The position numbers were made by a program, and so were the translations under genes. The notes below the pieces were generated by a model. The model saw only the letters and a list, made by a program, of their open reading frames with translations, made no database searches and was not told where the DNA came from. From Granulosicoccus sp. (GTDB taxonomy: Bacteria; Pseudomonadota; Gammaproteobacteria; Granulosicoccales; Granulosicoccaceae), in the NCBI GenBank assembly GCA_023301795.1, contig JALZVU010000211.1:1-53322 (forward strand): 53,322 nucleotides of DNA, read 5' to 3'. This document shows, piece after piece, positions 17,469 through 26,824 of the stretch (positions within the stretch are counted from its first letter, which is position 1; each line of letters opens with the position of its first letter).

Positions 17469-17510
17469 GAACGAAAAAACCCAGCTGGATAGCTGGGTTT
17501 TTTGTCGTTC
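17469..17510. terminator. Bidirectional rho-independent terminator
   Basis: AACCCAGCT, a GGAT loop and AGCTGGGTT form a strong stem flanked by A6 on the left and T6 on the right, so it can work in both directions. It lies 28 bases past the stop of the amino-acid symporter gene (minus strand), which it should terminate. Confidence 0.92.
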
Positions 17511-17537
17511 AAGCCATGAAGTTACAGGCTATACCTA

Positions 17538-19088
17538 CTAGGCAAATTTCTTGATTTCACCAGATGCCAGACGCTTGCTATAAGAGCTGAGTTCTGTACG
17601 GACAATGGACATCAAGAAATACAGACCCGTGATATTGACTACGGCCATTGCAAAGATCGCTGCATCCGAGAAGTCAATAACAGGTCCCAGACTTGCTGCT
17701 GCCCCAATGACAATGAAGATGCAAAAAATGACTTTGAACGTGATTTCAGCAATCTTGCCTTCACCAAACAGATAGGTCCAGGCTTTGAGGCCGTAGTAAG
17801 ACCATGAGATCATTGTTGAAAAAGCAAACAAGACAACTGCTAGCGCTAGGACGTACGGGAACCAGCTGATTGCTGATCCGAATGCCGCTGATGTAAGAGC
17901 AACGCCTGAGGTATCGCCTACTGTTGAAATTGCAGTGCCAGCTTCATTGAGAACATACAGTCCTGTCTCAGGGTCGGCGATCAGCTGATTGGTAATGATG
18001 ATAACCAAAGCAGTCATTGTGCAAATGACAACAGTATCAATCAGTGGCTCGAGCAGAGATACAAACCCTTCAGTGATAGGCTCTTTGGTTTTCACCGCTG
18101 AGTGAGCAATAGCGGCTGAACCAACACCGGCTTCGTTTGAGAATGCAGCTCGTTTGAATCCTTGAATCAAGGCTCCGACAAAACCGCCAGCAACACCAAG
18201 GCCTGTGAACGCGCCTTCGAAGATCTGACCGAAAGCCCAGCCAATTTGATCATAGTTTAGGCCGATAATGATAAGTGCTGCGCCGACATACATCAGACCC
18301 ATAAACGGGACAATTTTCTCAGTGACCTTTGCGATTGATTTTACACCGCCAACGATAACTGAAAAAACGACAACTGCAAAGACGACGCCGGTAATCCAGC
18401 CCGGGTAATCGCCAACTATGCCTGATATCTGAGCATGGGCCTGATTGGCCTGAAACATGTTGCCGCCACCTAGCGCACCGAGGATGCAGAAAATGGAAAA
18501 CAAAATGGCCAGAAATCTACCGCCCGGTAATCCGCGTTCTTTAAAGCCTTTTGAGATGTAGTACATCGGGCCACCTGAAACTGTACCATCCGGGTACTCG
18601 TTTCTGTATTTCACACCAAGCGTACATTCCGTAAACTTGGACGCCATTCCAAGAAGTCCTGCGAGTATCATCCAGAAGGTTGCTCCTGGACCACCGATGC
18701 CGATAGCCACTGCAACTCCTGCAATATTTCCAAGGCCAACTGTGCCTGACAATGCTGTGGTGAGTGCCTGAAAATGGCTGACTTCACCCGCATCGTTTGG
18801 ATCAGAGTAATCACCTTTAACCAGTGATACAGCGTGTCCAAACCATCGTAGTTGGACAAACGCAAAGTAGAACGTGAAGATAGTAGCGGCAACCACTAAC
18901 CACAGAACAATCCATGGAAATTCGGTGCCTGGTAGTGGGGCGAAGATAAAGGTGACAAACGGTTCAGTAAAGGACTTGAACATTGCGTTAACTTTTGCAT
19001 CAAGGCTTTCAGCTTCTTGTGCAAAGGCTGAACCTGAAGCTAGTGCCAGCGCCAAACCAGCCAGGCCTAGTCGGTAGAGATTTTTCAT
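17538..19088 (-). CDS. Alanine/glycine:cation symporter (AGCS family)
   Basis: A 516-aa inner-membrane protein with about ten or eleven helices and an N-terminal signal-like segment ending SAFAQ. Family signatures are [35 protein letters not shown] (about 107-140), [16 protein letters not shown] and [22 protein letters not shown]. It imports alanine or glycine with sodium. AAGGAG stands seven bases before the ATG. It lies 17 bp downstream of the universal stress protein gene and is probably co-transcribed with it. It has no evident link to the surrounding sugar-acid genes. Confidence 0.95.
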   Translation of the reverse strand: MKNLYRLGLAGLALALASGSAFAQEAESLDAKVNAMFKSFTEPFVTFIFAPLPGTEFPWIVLWLVVAATIFTFYFAFVQLRWFGHAVSLVKGDYSDPNDAGEVSHFQALTTALSGTVGLGNIAGVAVAIGIGGPGATFWMILAGLLGMASKFTECTLGVKYRNEYPDGTVSGGPMYYISKGFKERGLPGGRFLAILFSIFCILGALGGGNMFQANQAHAQISGIVGDYPGWITGVVFAVVVFSVIVGGVKSIAKVTEKIVPFMGLMYVGAALIIIGLNYDQIGWAFGQIFEGAFTGLGVAGGFVGALIQGFKRAAFSNEAGVGSAAIAHSAVKTKEPITEGFVSLLEPLIDTVVICTMTALVIIITNQLIADPETGLYVLNEAGTAISTVGDTSGVALTSAAFGSAISWFPYVLALAVVLFAFSTMISWSYYGLKAWTYLFGEGKIAEITFKVIFCIFIVIGAAASLGPVIDFSDAAIFAMAVVNITGLYFLMSIVRTELSSYSKRLASGEIKKFA

Positions 19089-19105
19089 TTTTATTCTCCT
19101 TGTAA

Positions 19106-19543
19106 TCAGGCCACTACTGTGACGGGGACGCTGGCAGTCATGACCAGGTTTGAGGTGGCGCTGCCGAACACGCGCTTTGCGAATCCACCCTCAGAGTTAC
19201 GACTGACAATGATCTGTGCTGCATTGTGCTCAACCGCTACAAGGTTAAGCGTTGTGGCAACATCACCATGCTTAACGATACCGGATGCTTTTAGATTGTT
19301 GGCGCTTAGCTTGGCAACGGCAGGCGCTACCACTCTTTCCATCGCCATGGATATTTCCTCTTCACGTCGTTTGTGACGCTGCGCGTTCTCTTCTGCAGTT
19401 TGAAAAGAAAACGGAGACCACTCGATAACGTACACAACGAGAATCTCTGCATCACCGATCAGGCTTGATAGCCCAGAACTGTATGCTAAAGCTCTATCGC
19501 CCGAGCCTTCGCCGTCCAGGCCAACCACCAGTGTTGTGCTCAT
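19106..19543 (-). CDS. Universal stress protein (UspA family)
   Basis: A 145-aa protein with the Usp fold: [17 protein letters not shown] at the N-terminus, [10 protein letters not shown] after the first helix, [14 protein letters not shown], and the C-terminal nucleotide-loop region [34 protein letters not shown], which resembles the ATP-binding G-2x-G-9x-G(S/T) motif ([13 protein letters not shown]). An AGGAGGT lies ahead of the ATG at ideal spacing, so it is probably well translated. The next gene on the same strand, 17 bp away, is the AGCS symporter; small Usp proteins are often paired with transporters, possibly as regulators. Confidence 0.9.
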   Translation of the reverse strand: MSTTLVVGLDGEGSGDRALAYSSGLSSLIGDAEILVVYVIEWSPFSFQTAEENAQRHKRREEEISMAMERVVAPAVAKLSANNLKASGIVKHGDVATTLNLVAVEHNAAQIIVSRNSEGGFAKRVFGSATSNLVMTASVPVTVVA

Positions 19544-20277
19544 TCTTTACTACCTCCTGAAAAAATGACAATGATCGTCGCTAGGAATAAATTGGTATCC
19601 ACCAAATCCCACAACGCGATGCTGTATTTGTACTCGTTATGGTCGTTAATTGCTACCACGGAAAATCACAATGGAAAAATAAACGGGAATTGGTTTATTT
19701 TTGAACAACATCGTCTGAACTCTTTCTGCCTCCATTACAGACTTTCCATCATTCTCTCTAGCAGCATGGGAATCAGGTGCTTATCTTTGCAGTAGCGGCT
19801 GCAACACAAGCCTTGTTGTCAGATCTGTACAGATTTATGCCAATAGGATTTCCTATCAAATTCGCTCAGAATCAGGACGATAATGGTGTCCATGTCAAAC
19901 AGCTAGCTTGGATAGCAACATTTTTTGCGTGAGTCATGGTGAGGAAATCGCTCTTCATGAGCGTGCTTTCGCAGGGCTACGTAAATAATCCAGACCAGAC
20001 TCGACTAAAGCATAGTGATTGGACATTGAGTGTGAACTCCAAATTAATGGAGTTGGCTGATTTTGGCATTCTCAACGAAGATCTCTAATCAATTGATCTA
20101 TTAAGTTTGAAACAGGCTGGAGTGTGGGCGGCGGTGCAAGCGCCCAGAGTGTTCGATGTGCAACCATTTGCTGCGCCATGCGAATGGTTTATTCGGTTTT
20201 CCAGCTGGCTGTGATAAATTTGACGGCTTGTTATTGTACAAATCAACACAGTCGATCCACATAAAGGATGCAATACG
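19544..20277. other. 734-bp divergent intergenic region, no supported gene
   Basis: It separates the usp gene (minus) from the ThDP-enzyme gene (plus) and must hold both promoters. Short open frames (for example 31 codons from about 19836) lack ribosome sites and family likeness. AAAGGA precedes the ATG at 20278. I looked for a glycine riboswitch before the usp-agcS pair and saw none. Confidence 0.5.
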
Positions 20278-21852
20278 ATGAACGGTGCGACAAGCCTGGT
20301 TAAGTCATTAGTCGCTAACGGAGTAGAGGTGTGTTTTGCCAATCCCGGAACTTCCGAAATGCATTTTGTAGCTGCGTTGGATCAAGTTCCCGGGCTTCGC
20401 TGCATACTGGGTCTGCACGAGACGGTGGTAACAGGCGCTGCTGATGGGTATGCCCGTATGACAGGCAAGCCCGCCGTGACCTTGCTTCACACGGGGCCGG
20501 GGTTGGCTAATGGCTTATCCAATCTGCACAATGCGCGTAAGGCATGGACACCTGTGGTTAACGTGGTGGGTGAACATGCATTAAGCCATATTGAACATGA
20601 TGCACCTTTAACCTCAGACATTCAGGCCATTGCGGCGCCTATGTCTCACTGGGTTCATACATCGCAAAGTGCGGATTCTCTGGCGTCTGGTGGGGCTGAG
20701 GCTATCGCTCAGGCAAGTCGTCATCCTGGTCACGTTGCTACCCTGATATTGCCCGCCAATACTGCTTGGGATGAAGTGCTTGATGAAGCCGTAAATCCAG
20801 CTGCTACGGCAGACATCGCATTGACCGGTAGCAGAGTGTCAAATGAGCACATCAAAGGGATGACCAGCATTCTGCAAAAGGCGATGGCGAGCCATGAAGC
20901 CATAGCCATCGTATTAGGCGGGCATTGTCTGCACGCGCCGGGTCTTGAATTGGCAGATAAAATAGCGCAACACTGCAGCGCTACAGTTTTGGCTGAAACC
21001 TTCAAAGCCCGATTTCAGCGCGGTGCGGGGCGTGTATCAATTGTAGAAATACCCTACCCAATAGATGCTGCCATTAAGATGCTGTCGCCGTTCAAGCATA
21101 TCGTAACTGTCTGTGCGAAAGCTCCCGTTGGTTTTTTTGCTTACCCTGACAAGCCCAGCACGCTGTATCCGGACGATGCCCAAGTGCATAGTCTTGCAAG
21201 CATGCATGACGATGGTGTTCAGGCATTGCACGACTTGGTCAATGCACTCAAGGTTGCTGAGCTTACGCCTCGGCTTCAAGAACAACAGACGCACGAAGAG
21301 CCAACAGAGGCTGCGCTTGATAGCCATGCTGTGGGTGTCCTGTTGGCGAACCGTTTACCCGAGAATGCTATCGTCGTTGACGAAGCTATCACATCCGGTA
21401 TTGGTCCAACCAACAGTACAGCAAGCGCTGCTGCCCATGACTGGCTAGAGGTTTGCGGTGGCTCCATCGGTGGGGGTATGCCCATAGCCACGGGTGCTGC
21501 CGTGGCCTGTCCAGAGCGTTGTGTGATCAACTTGCAAGCCGATGGCAGTGGCATGTATTCATTACAGTCGTTATGGACGCAGGCTCGAGAAAATCTAAAG
21601 GTTGTTACTATTATTTTTGCCAACAGCAGTTACGCGATTCTCAAGCATGAACTGGACAATGTTCAGGCTACAAGTGGTCGTGTGGCGTTGGATATGATGG
21701 AGCTGGATCGCCCGACACTCGACTGGGTTGCCATGGCAAGCGGTATGGGCGTGACTGCGCAGCGAGCAACCACCGTTGATGAATTCAGGCGTGCGTTAGA
21801 TGTGGCACTCGCGCATGATGGTCCGTTTTTGATCGAGGCTGTGGTGCCTTGA
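20278..21852 (+). CDS. Thiamine-diphosphate enzyme of the acetolactate synthase/benzoylformate decarboxylase superfamily
   Basis: A 524-aa protein. The N-terminal Pyr domain has GVEVCFANPGTSEMHFVAAL and the catalytic glutamate Glu48 in LGLHETVVTGAADGYAR. The central domain spans about 190-330, and the C-terminal PP domain carries the cofactor motif. That motif reads ADGSGMYSLQSLWTQAREN...FANSSYAIL rather than the usual GDG...NN. This subfamily is commonly labelled acetolactate synthase large subunit, but no regulatory subunit is nearby and the true substrate is not known. It interrupts the pseudaminic-acid genes; no role there is evident. Confidence 0.85.
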   Translation: MNGATSLVKSLVANGVEVCFANPGTSEMHFVAALDQVPGLRCILGLHETVVTGAADGYARMTGKPAVTLLHTGPGLANGLSNLHNARKAWTPVVNVVGEHALSHIEHDAPLTSDIQAIAAPMSHWVHTSQSADSLASGGAEAIAQASRHPGHVATLILPANTAWDEVLDEAVNPAATADIALTGSRVSNEHIKGMTSILQKAMASHEAIAIVLGGHCLHAPGLELADKIAQHCSATVLAETFKARFQRGAGRVSIVEIPYPIDAAIKMLSPFKHIVTVCAKAPVGFFAYPDKPSTLYPDDAQVHSLASMHDDGVQALHDLVNALKVAELTPRLQEQQTHEEPTEAALDSHAVGVLLANRLPENAIVVDEAITSGIGPTNSTASAAAHDWLEVCGGSIGGGMPIATGAAVACPERCVINLQADGSGMYSLQSLWTQARENLKVVTIIFANSSYAILKHELDNVQATSGRVALDMMELDRPTLDWVAMASGMGVTAQRATTVDEFRRALDVALAHDGPFLIEAVVP

Positions 21853-21920
21853 CGGTAAGAGGTCAATCGGTGTTGCAATTGATTTTCCTCCCTGACTCTC
21901 AAGCCCCAAGAGTTTGAGAG

Positions 21921-22625
21921 TCAGAGAGCTTTAGTTTTCATTTCACTAATGACTCGAAACATCACCTCGGCGCGCTTGAGATCCTCTGGTGTGTCGATGT
22001 CTTGTGCCCTATGTCTTTCAATGATGATGGGTACGGAATTGGGTGAGAATATAGTGCGGCCCTGAGCCCAGGCATCGCGTTGCCCCCAGTAGAACTGACC
22101 AACGTCATGGTAGGCCTCTTCAAGATCCTGACTACGCGTTAATGCATGTTCGGGATGCAGCATCTCCATCCTTCCATTGTCTGTCAGTCTCATACCACGC
22201 TGAATGGGAAATGCAAAACTTGTTACCGGAAATACGTAGTCTGCATCTGTCTGATCCAGCACCTCGGCGGCTCGAGTCAAGTCGTCAGGCTGTATTAGCG
22301 GGGCGGTTGCATAAATACAGCAAACTGAGCCAACTACTCCCAGCGCATTCTCTGCCCAATCTATTGCGTGGGCAATGACTGGTGCCGTTGGTGTGAAATC
22401 ATCTGATAACTGAGTGGGTCGAACAAACGGTGCTATTGCGCCAAATTGTTCTGATATTTCAGCGATTTCACTGTCATCAGTACTAACGATAATATGGTCA
22501 AAGATATTGGCGTTGCGTGCGGCAAGAATCGACCATGCAATCATCGGCTTCCCGGCAAATAGCGTTATATTCTTGCGCAGTATGCGTTTGGATCCCCCAC
22601 GCGCGGGTATGACGGCGAGTTTCAT
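21921..22625 (-). CDS. pseF: Pseudaminic acid cytidylyltransferase, PseF
   Basis: A 234-aa protein with the CMP-sialate synthetase-type nucleotide motif AVIPARGGSKRILRKN at the N-terminus (the usual P in KRIPRKN is L here), FAGKPMIAWSI, DHIIVSTDDSEIAEI, the PseF-specific block VRPTQLSDDFTPTAPVI, VCCIYATAPLI, and RSQDLEEAYHDVGQFYWG. It activates pseudaminic acid with CTP to CMP-pseudaminic acid, the donor for Maf. It is transcribed away from the acetyltransferase-like and pseI genes across a 317-bp spacer. Confidence 0.95.
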   Translation of the reverse strand: MKLAVIPARGGSKRILRKNITLFAGKPMIAWSILAARNANIFDHIIVSTDDSEIAEISEQFGAIAPFVRPTQLSDDFTPTAPVIAHAIDWAENALGVVGSVCCIYATAPLIQPDDLTRAAEVLDQTDADYVFPVTSFAFPIQRGMRLTDNGRMEMLHPEHALTRSQDLEEAYHDVGQFYWGQRDAWAQGRTIFSPNSVPIIIERHRAQDIDTPEDLKRAEVMFRVISEMKTKAL

Positions 22626-22942
22626 AAATGGGGTTTCAATAAAATTGTTACGTATTACGATTCATGTTTTTTAACCTGAAAGATGATTTGTAGAAAATCG
22701 TTAGTCAACTTTTTGATCAATTCAGATCAGCAGAACGAAAATTCTACATCCCGTATTACTTGTCTAAGCAAAGAGCAAGCCGAGAAATGAAAACAAGCTG
22801 TATGACTGGCACGCTAACAGGTCAGGGGAGTGAGGTTACGATCGGGATGCAGAGCGCACCAGAACTGGCATCGAAGATGCGTGTGTAATAGAGTTCGTGT
22901 AACGTGTGGGATATAAATTTCTGATCGGATGGAGTTACTCAG
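22626..22942. other. Divergent spacer between pseF and the acetyltransferase-pseI genes
   Basis: This 317-bp region contains the promoters for both directions. A 28-codon frame at 22802-22888 lacks a ribosome site. GGAG at 22930-22933 serves the gene at 22943. I see no palindromic operator or RNA element that I can support. Confidence 0.45.
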
Positions 22943-23422
22943 ATGGTGATAAATAAAGTTGAGTTTGATCAGGTTCTGCCTACTGAAGATCAGATAGTTG
23001 CCCTGTACCAGTCTTTGCTGCAACGAAGCCATGTTATCAGCCATACCGAAATACCAACGTACGAGGCCCATAAGAAATTCGTGCTGGAAAACCCATATCG
23101 CGCTTGGTTCATCGTCAACGCTGATGACCAAAGTGTGGGTGCCTTTTACCTGTCAAATGAAAACACTGTCGGGATCAATATTGCTGATGAATTCATCGAA
23201 AGTGTTCTAAACAGAATTACAGACTATATTCGCGAACATTATATGCCGCTACCTGAAATTAAATCAGTGAGAGCATCATCATTTACTATCAACGTTGCAC
23301 CATCTAACAAGCGTCTTCGCGATGCACTGGAGCGTCGCGGCAAACAGGTCCTACAGACTACCTATCTATTCGATTCATGCGTTACGTGTACTGAAAATTT
23401 AGAATTGTCCTCTGGCGTATGA
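22943..23422 (+). CDS. Small GNAT-fold-like protein of nonulosonate/LPS gene clusters
   Basis: A 159-aa protein with GGAG nine bases before the ATG. It shows ISHTEIPTYEAHKKFVLENPYRAWFIVNADDQSVGAFYLSNENTVGIN, an order like the first half of a GNAT acetyltransferase (substrate loop, then beta4), followed by INVAPSNKRLRDALERRG, similar to the last GNAT helix where N-x-x-x-x-xxxxxG is common. The central acetyl-CoA loop (Q/RxxGxG/A) is not evident: at that place it reads DEFIESVLNRITDYI. It may therefore be a non-catalytic or altered member. I have the impression that such proteins occur beside neuB/pseI-type genes; the role is unknown. Confidence 0.6.
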   Translation: MVINKVEFDQVLPTEDQIVALYQSLLQRSHVISHTEIPTYEAHKKFVLENPYRAWFIVNADDQSVGAFYLSNENTVGINIADEFIESVLNRITDYIREHYMPLPEIKSVRASSFTINVAPSNKRLRDALERRGKQVLQTTYLFDSCVTCTENLELSSGV

Positions 23423-23476
23423 GAATGGAGTTTATTTGCGCCAGTTGCTGTTTCATGATTGCCTAGAATCACCCTG

Positions 23477-23938
23477 ATGGATTCTTTGACAATTCGCCCT
23501 GCGGGATTGAACGACGCTGAAGACATCTGGACTTGGCGCAATTCTGACGAGGCTTACAAATACTACAAGAACCCCCAGAGACAATCTCTGGAAGAGCATA
23601 TCTCCTGGATGTGCAGAGCAGTTGCTGATGCTGAAACAATATTGTGGATTGTCGAGGAGGGCTCGCTTTCAGTATCCCATGTTCGGGTAGATACTATCTC
23701 GCACTGCGATTCAGCAATAAGTATTGTTGTCGACGGGACTCGTCAGGGTGAAGGTATTGGCAAGCGCAGTTTGAGTTTGGCCATCGAACAGTTACGCCAG
23801 CTGGACAGCACAAAGCAGGTGTTCGCTGAGATTCATCGAGATAACAAAACGTCGTGCGGTTTGTTCAAATCAGCTGGATTTGAGCCCCATAGTCAAAGCG
23901 GCCCCTTTCTGAAATTCATGCTTTCACTCATAAGCTGA
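23477..23938 (+). CDS. pseH: GNAT acetyltransferase, PseH-like
   Basis: A 153-aa protein from the ATG at 23477; a TTG at 23459 is in frame upstream. It opens LTIRPAGLNDAEDIWTWRNSDEAYKYYKNPQ, with the W(R/N)N substrate loop of PseH/FlmH-like enzymes. It carries HISWM, then SIVVDGTRQGEGIGKRSLSLAIEQ with the acetyl-CoA loop RQGEGIG, and ends AEIHRDNKTSCGLFKSAGFE. PseH acetylates the 4-amino group of the PseC product. It lies between the GNAT-like gene and pseI on the same strand, consistent with this step, although sequence alone cannot distinguish it from related sugar acetyltransferases. Confidence 0.82.
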   Translation: MDSLTIRPAGLNDAEDIWTWRNSDEAYKYYKNPQRQSLEEHISWMCRAVADAETILWIVEEGSLSVSHVRVDTISHCDSAISIVVDGTRQGEGIGKRSLSLAIEQLRQLDSTKQVFAEIHRDNKTSCGLFKSAGFEPHSQSGPFLKFMLSLIS

Positions 23939-23962
23939 TTCGTAAAATTGGACAAGTTATTC

Positions 23963-25018
23963 ATGCAGCCAGAAGTTGTCATCGCTAGCCGGAAAATTGG
24001 ATCTGGGCACCCGCCGTATATTATCTGTGAGCTATCAGGAAACCATAACGGTTCTCTGGACAGGGCTCTGGCGTTAATTGATGCAGCGGCGGATACAGGT
24101 TGTGACGCGATAAAAATTCAGTCGTACACACCCGATACGATGACTATCGATCACACAGGGCCGCAATTTCAGATAGAAGGAGGGCTATGGAATGGTCGTA
24201 GTTTGTATGAGTTGTATGAAGAAGCCCACACACCGTTTGAATGGCATGCGGCAATGTTTGAGCGTGCTGCCGCTCGAGGCGTCACCTTGTTCTCATCTCC
24301 CTTTGACGAATCAGCCACTGATTTGCTGGATGATCTCGGCGCTCCTGCCTTTAAAATTGCCTCTTTTGAAATTGTAGATTTGCCACTGATTGCTTATGTT
24401 GCAAAGAAGGGCAAGCCGATGATCATATCAACAGGTTTGGCGGATTTGGGTGAGATTGAATTGGCGGTTAGTACAGCGCGGAATAACGGTTGTACTGAGC
24501 TTGTTCTGCTACATTGCATCAGCTCGTATCCTGCACCCTCAGAGCAATCCAACCTGCGCACCATGCCGCACTTAGCCACCGCGTTCAATGTGGTGTCTGG
24601 CCTGTCAGATCACACGCTTGGTACCGCAACATCTGTAGCTGCAATTGCACTTGGAGGTGCGGTTATCGAAAAACACTTTACATTAAGTCGGGCTGATGGA
24701 GGGCCGGATGCCGCCTTTAGTCTTGAGCCTGATGAATTCAAACGGCTATGCAAAGATAGTCGCGATGCTTGGCTTTCGCTTGGATCTATTAGTTATGAGG
24801 TAAAAAAAGCAGAACGTCAAAATTTGGGGTTTCGGCGATCACTTTACGCGGTTCAGGATATTTTAGCGGGGGAGAAGTTTACGCCCCTCAACACGCGCTC
24901 GATCAGGCCGGGCTATGGTTTGCCGCCCAGCGCGATGGGCGATATTCTCGGTAGACGTGCGTCTAAAGACGTTGTGCGTGGAACCGCTCTTTCGTGGGAC
25001 GCAGTACAACAAGTGTAA
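23963..25018 (+). CDS. pseI: Pseudaminic acid synthase, PseI (NeuB family)
   Basis: A 351-aa protein from the ATG at 23963; a TTG at 23948 is in frame. The NeuB barrel (about residues 15-270) has PYIICELSGNHNGSLDRALALIDAAADTGCDAIKIQSYTPDT-like sequence in short blocks, SSPFDESATDLLDDLGAPAFKIASFE, STGLADLGEIE, LLHCISSYPAP, GLSDHTLG and IEKHFTLSRADGGPDAAFSLEP. A C-terminal SAF antifreeze-like domain (about 285-345) contains RRSLYAVQDILAGEKFT and RPGYGLPPS. It condenses the 6-deoxy-AltdiNAc sugar with phosphoenolpyruvate. The PDAAFSLEP segment favours PseI over NeuB/LegI. Confidence 0.94.
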   Translation: MQPEVVIASRKIGSGHPPYIICELSGNHNGSLDRALALIDAAADTGCDAIKIQSYTPDTMTIDHTGPQFQIEGGLWNGRSLYELYEEAHTPFEWHAAMFERAAARGVTLFSSPFDESATDLLDDLGAPAFKIASFEIVDLPLIAYVAKKGKPMIISTGLADLGEIELAVSTARNNGCTELVLLHCISSYPAPSEQSNLRTMPHLATAFNVVSGLSDHTLGTATSVAAIALGGAVIEKHFTLSRADGGPDAAFSLEPDEFKRLCKDSRDAWLSLGSISYEVKKAERQNLGFRRSLYAVQDILAGEKFTPLNTRSIRPGYGLPPSAMGDILGRRASKDVVRGTALSWDAVQQV

Positions 25019-25049
25019 TTTTCAGCATAACGCCAGTACCAACAATGCC

Positions 25050-25080
25050 AAAAAAAAAGCCCGGCGATATACGCCGGGCT
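25050..25080 (-). terminator. Rho-independent terminator downstream of the 25153-26061 lipoprotein gene
   Basis: A perfect 9-bp stem AGCCCGGCG/CGCCGGGCT (25058-25066 and 25072-25080) with a five-base loop. On the minus strand it is followed by a run of nine T. It can also cap the pseI transcript end on plus, but without a T run there. Confidence 0.92.
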
Positions 25081-25152
25081 ACGTTCATCAGTTTTAGCGG
25101 AGGGGAATCAACCCCCCAACCAGAACAACGTTGACGCTATTATTGAAACGGT

Positions 25153-26061
25153 TTATTCGATAAACCAGTTAACAGCTTCGCCTCTGCCGCGTTCTTCAAC
25201 CAGGCTAAGTAGTCCGTCGGCAATCAAGCTGGCTACTTGGCATTCCAGCGGTCTTGATACACCATCCACTGAACCTTGTTGGCAGAGGAATTGATCGTCC
25301 CAGAACCAGACCAGATCGACATCTTGATCAACGGAACCGTCGGTAGTAATTCTGACTAGGGATCCATCAGATCGGAATTCAAATTGGGTGTTTTCATTTC
25401 TGATACCGCCCTCGCGTCGCAAAACCAGTCGCTGATCAACCACAGAATCCTCGAAGTCTTCAAGTGTGGTGATCTGGAACAGTTGAACGCTGGCATCTTG
25501 TAGTGATGTCAGAGTGTTGTTCACTGATCCCGTGTTGGAAACCAAATTGATCACATTCAGGTTGATTTCGAAATTTGCTGCACTAACGCCGAAGTTGATA
25601 GGCGATGAGCTGGCTGCCGCCGCAGAAGGAACGTCTATGCCGTCGTAGGGGTAGCCATCGGAGTCAAGAGTTTGCAGCAGGCGAGTAATATTAGTGGCGG
25701 TAACCACCGCATCTGTGGTACCAGCGCCCATGTCAAGCGGAGAGACAACAGCTTGTGCAGCGACAGCCGGGAAATCCAGATCGCCAATTGAAAATACGAT
25801 GGTTTCGCCTTCAAAGTACTGGAATTCTCCAGCAGCGTTGGTTTCACCTAATTGAGTAGCCGTGGCGAACGTGACGCCTGAAACCGCCGTGGGCGCAAGA
25901 ATACCGGTCATGAGCACGGGTGCTAACTCTTCTTCCTCTACCTCCTCCACCACGTCGTTAGGTGGAATTTCTTCGTCGTCTGAAGAGCTACTACTGCTGC
26001 AGCCGTAGAGAAAAGCGCAGCATGTGAGAAGCGCAAAAGATAGCCGAGTTCTTGAATTCAT
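25153..26061 (-). CDS. Lipoprotein of unknown function with a carboxypeptidase-regulatory-like domain
   Basis: A 302-aa lipoprotein with lipobox LYGC (Cys21), then a poly-Ser and acidic linker (about 22-48). The region about 50-100 (GILAPTAVSGVTFATATQLGETNAAGEFQYFEGETIVFSIGDL in short blocks) has the pattern 'xxGTTxxxGxFxYxxGExVxFxIGD' seen in many exported proteins of marine gammaproteobacteria. The stretch NITRLLQTLDSDGYPYDGIDVP follows. The rest is unrecognised. Ser after the Cys suggests the outer membrane. It is flanked by a good terminator and a long upstream spacer, so it is probably a single-gene unit. Function unknown. Confidence 0.82.
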   Translation of the reverse strand: MNSRTRLSFALLTCCAFLYGCSSSSSSDDEEIPPNDVVEEVEEEELAPVLMTGILAPTAVSGVTFATATQLGETNAAGEFQYFEGETIVFSIGDLDFPAVAAQAVVSPLDMGAGTTDAVVTATNITRLLQTLDSDGYPYDGIDVPSAAAASSSPINFGVSAANFEINLNVINLVSNTGSVNNTLTSLQDASVQLFQITTLEDFEDSVVDQRLVLRREGGIRNENTQFEFRSDGSLVRITTDGSVDQDVDLVWFWDDQFLCQQGSVDGVSRPLECQVASLIADGLLSLVEERGRGEAVNWFIE

Positions 26062-26824
26062 GATTTTGATCCGCTTGTGATATCGCTGGAAGTACTTTCA
26101 ACGTACATTTACCTTGTCTCTATAGGTATGTCACGTAAAAACGAAACAACGTCCGTGTCTGACGTTGCACTGTATTGACATAGAAGTGTAGTCGTTAGAC
26201 TGGAAATAAGAAGCTGTGAATATGCGCTAACAATAATTTTTTGGTGCATAAGCCGTTAGAGGCTCGTGCATTCAATTCTCGCAAAAACTACCTCTCTGCC
26301 AAAAACCACCTCATATGGGCAGGTGGGTACTGAAATGTCGTGGTTTCAGCACCAAAATATCAGTGCTGCGCTGGAAGTTCATCATACTTTTCGGGTGGAG
26401 ACTCTAAAAATATTCCTCACCGCTATGAGACAGGCTACTCTTTTTGTTTTCGCATTCAGTGCGCTGGGCCCCACAATACTGACTGGCTTGGACCGAACAC
26501 CTTACTCATTAGCGGTGGCCGCTTCAACGTGTTTTCGTCTAATTATCTTTTGTTTTGCGACAGCTATCTATTTTTTTATTACAAATCAGCAATGAAATGT
26601 TTGCGCAGCATGAATCATAATTGTGAATCACGTCACACATTTGGCAATGTACTTTTGCCCTGACTATCCGTGTTGATATGTATCTAGTCAGGTAGCAGTA
26701 AAGTAACTCACCACATTCAGCATATTCTCTGACACGTCGCTATAAGTCTGAGAGCGCCAAGTTTGCGGAAAATCTAATTGGTAAGGAATCCTCCAGCCTC
26801 TTCATTAGAGACTTACTACTGTCA
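26062..26824. other. 763-bp intergenic region, no supported gene
   Basis: Two overlapping plus-strand frames (26266-26595 and 26340-26663) are open, but one is only a chance hydrophobic stretch, neither has a Shine-Dalgarno, and no family is recognisable. A TTGACA at 26175-26180 with TAGACT 15 bases later is a weak promoter-like pair. The AT content is higher than in the neighbouring genes. Confidence 0.5.

Noticed and set aside
19565-19795. 76-codon plus-strand frame upstream of usp
   Set aside because: It lies in the divergent promoter region, with no ribosome site and no recognisable protein features.
19544-19900. Glycine riboswitch before the usp-agcS pair
   Set aside because: The expected conserved purine-rich blocks were not found on the minus strand.
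22802-22888. 28-codon frame before the GNAT-like gene, and a GGCAC resembling a sigma-54 site
   Set aside because: There is no Shine-Dalgarno, and the -12 TGC element is missing at the right spacing.
26175-26201. Promoter-like TTGACA...TAGACT
   Set aside because: The spacer is 15 bases, the -10 is poor and no supported gene follows.
26266-26663. Two overlapping open frames of about 108 codons
   Set aside because: No ribosome site, no family likeness, and AT-rich spacer composition.
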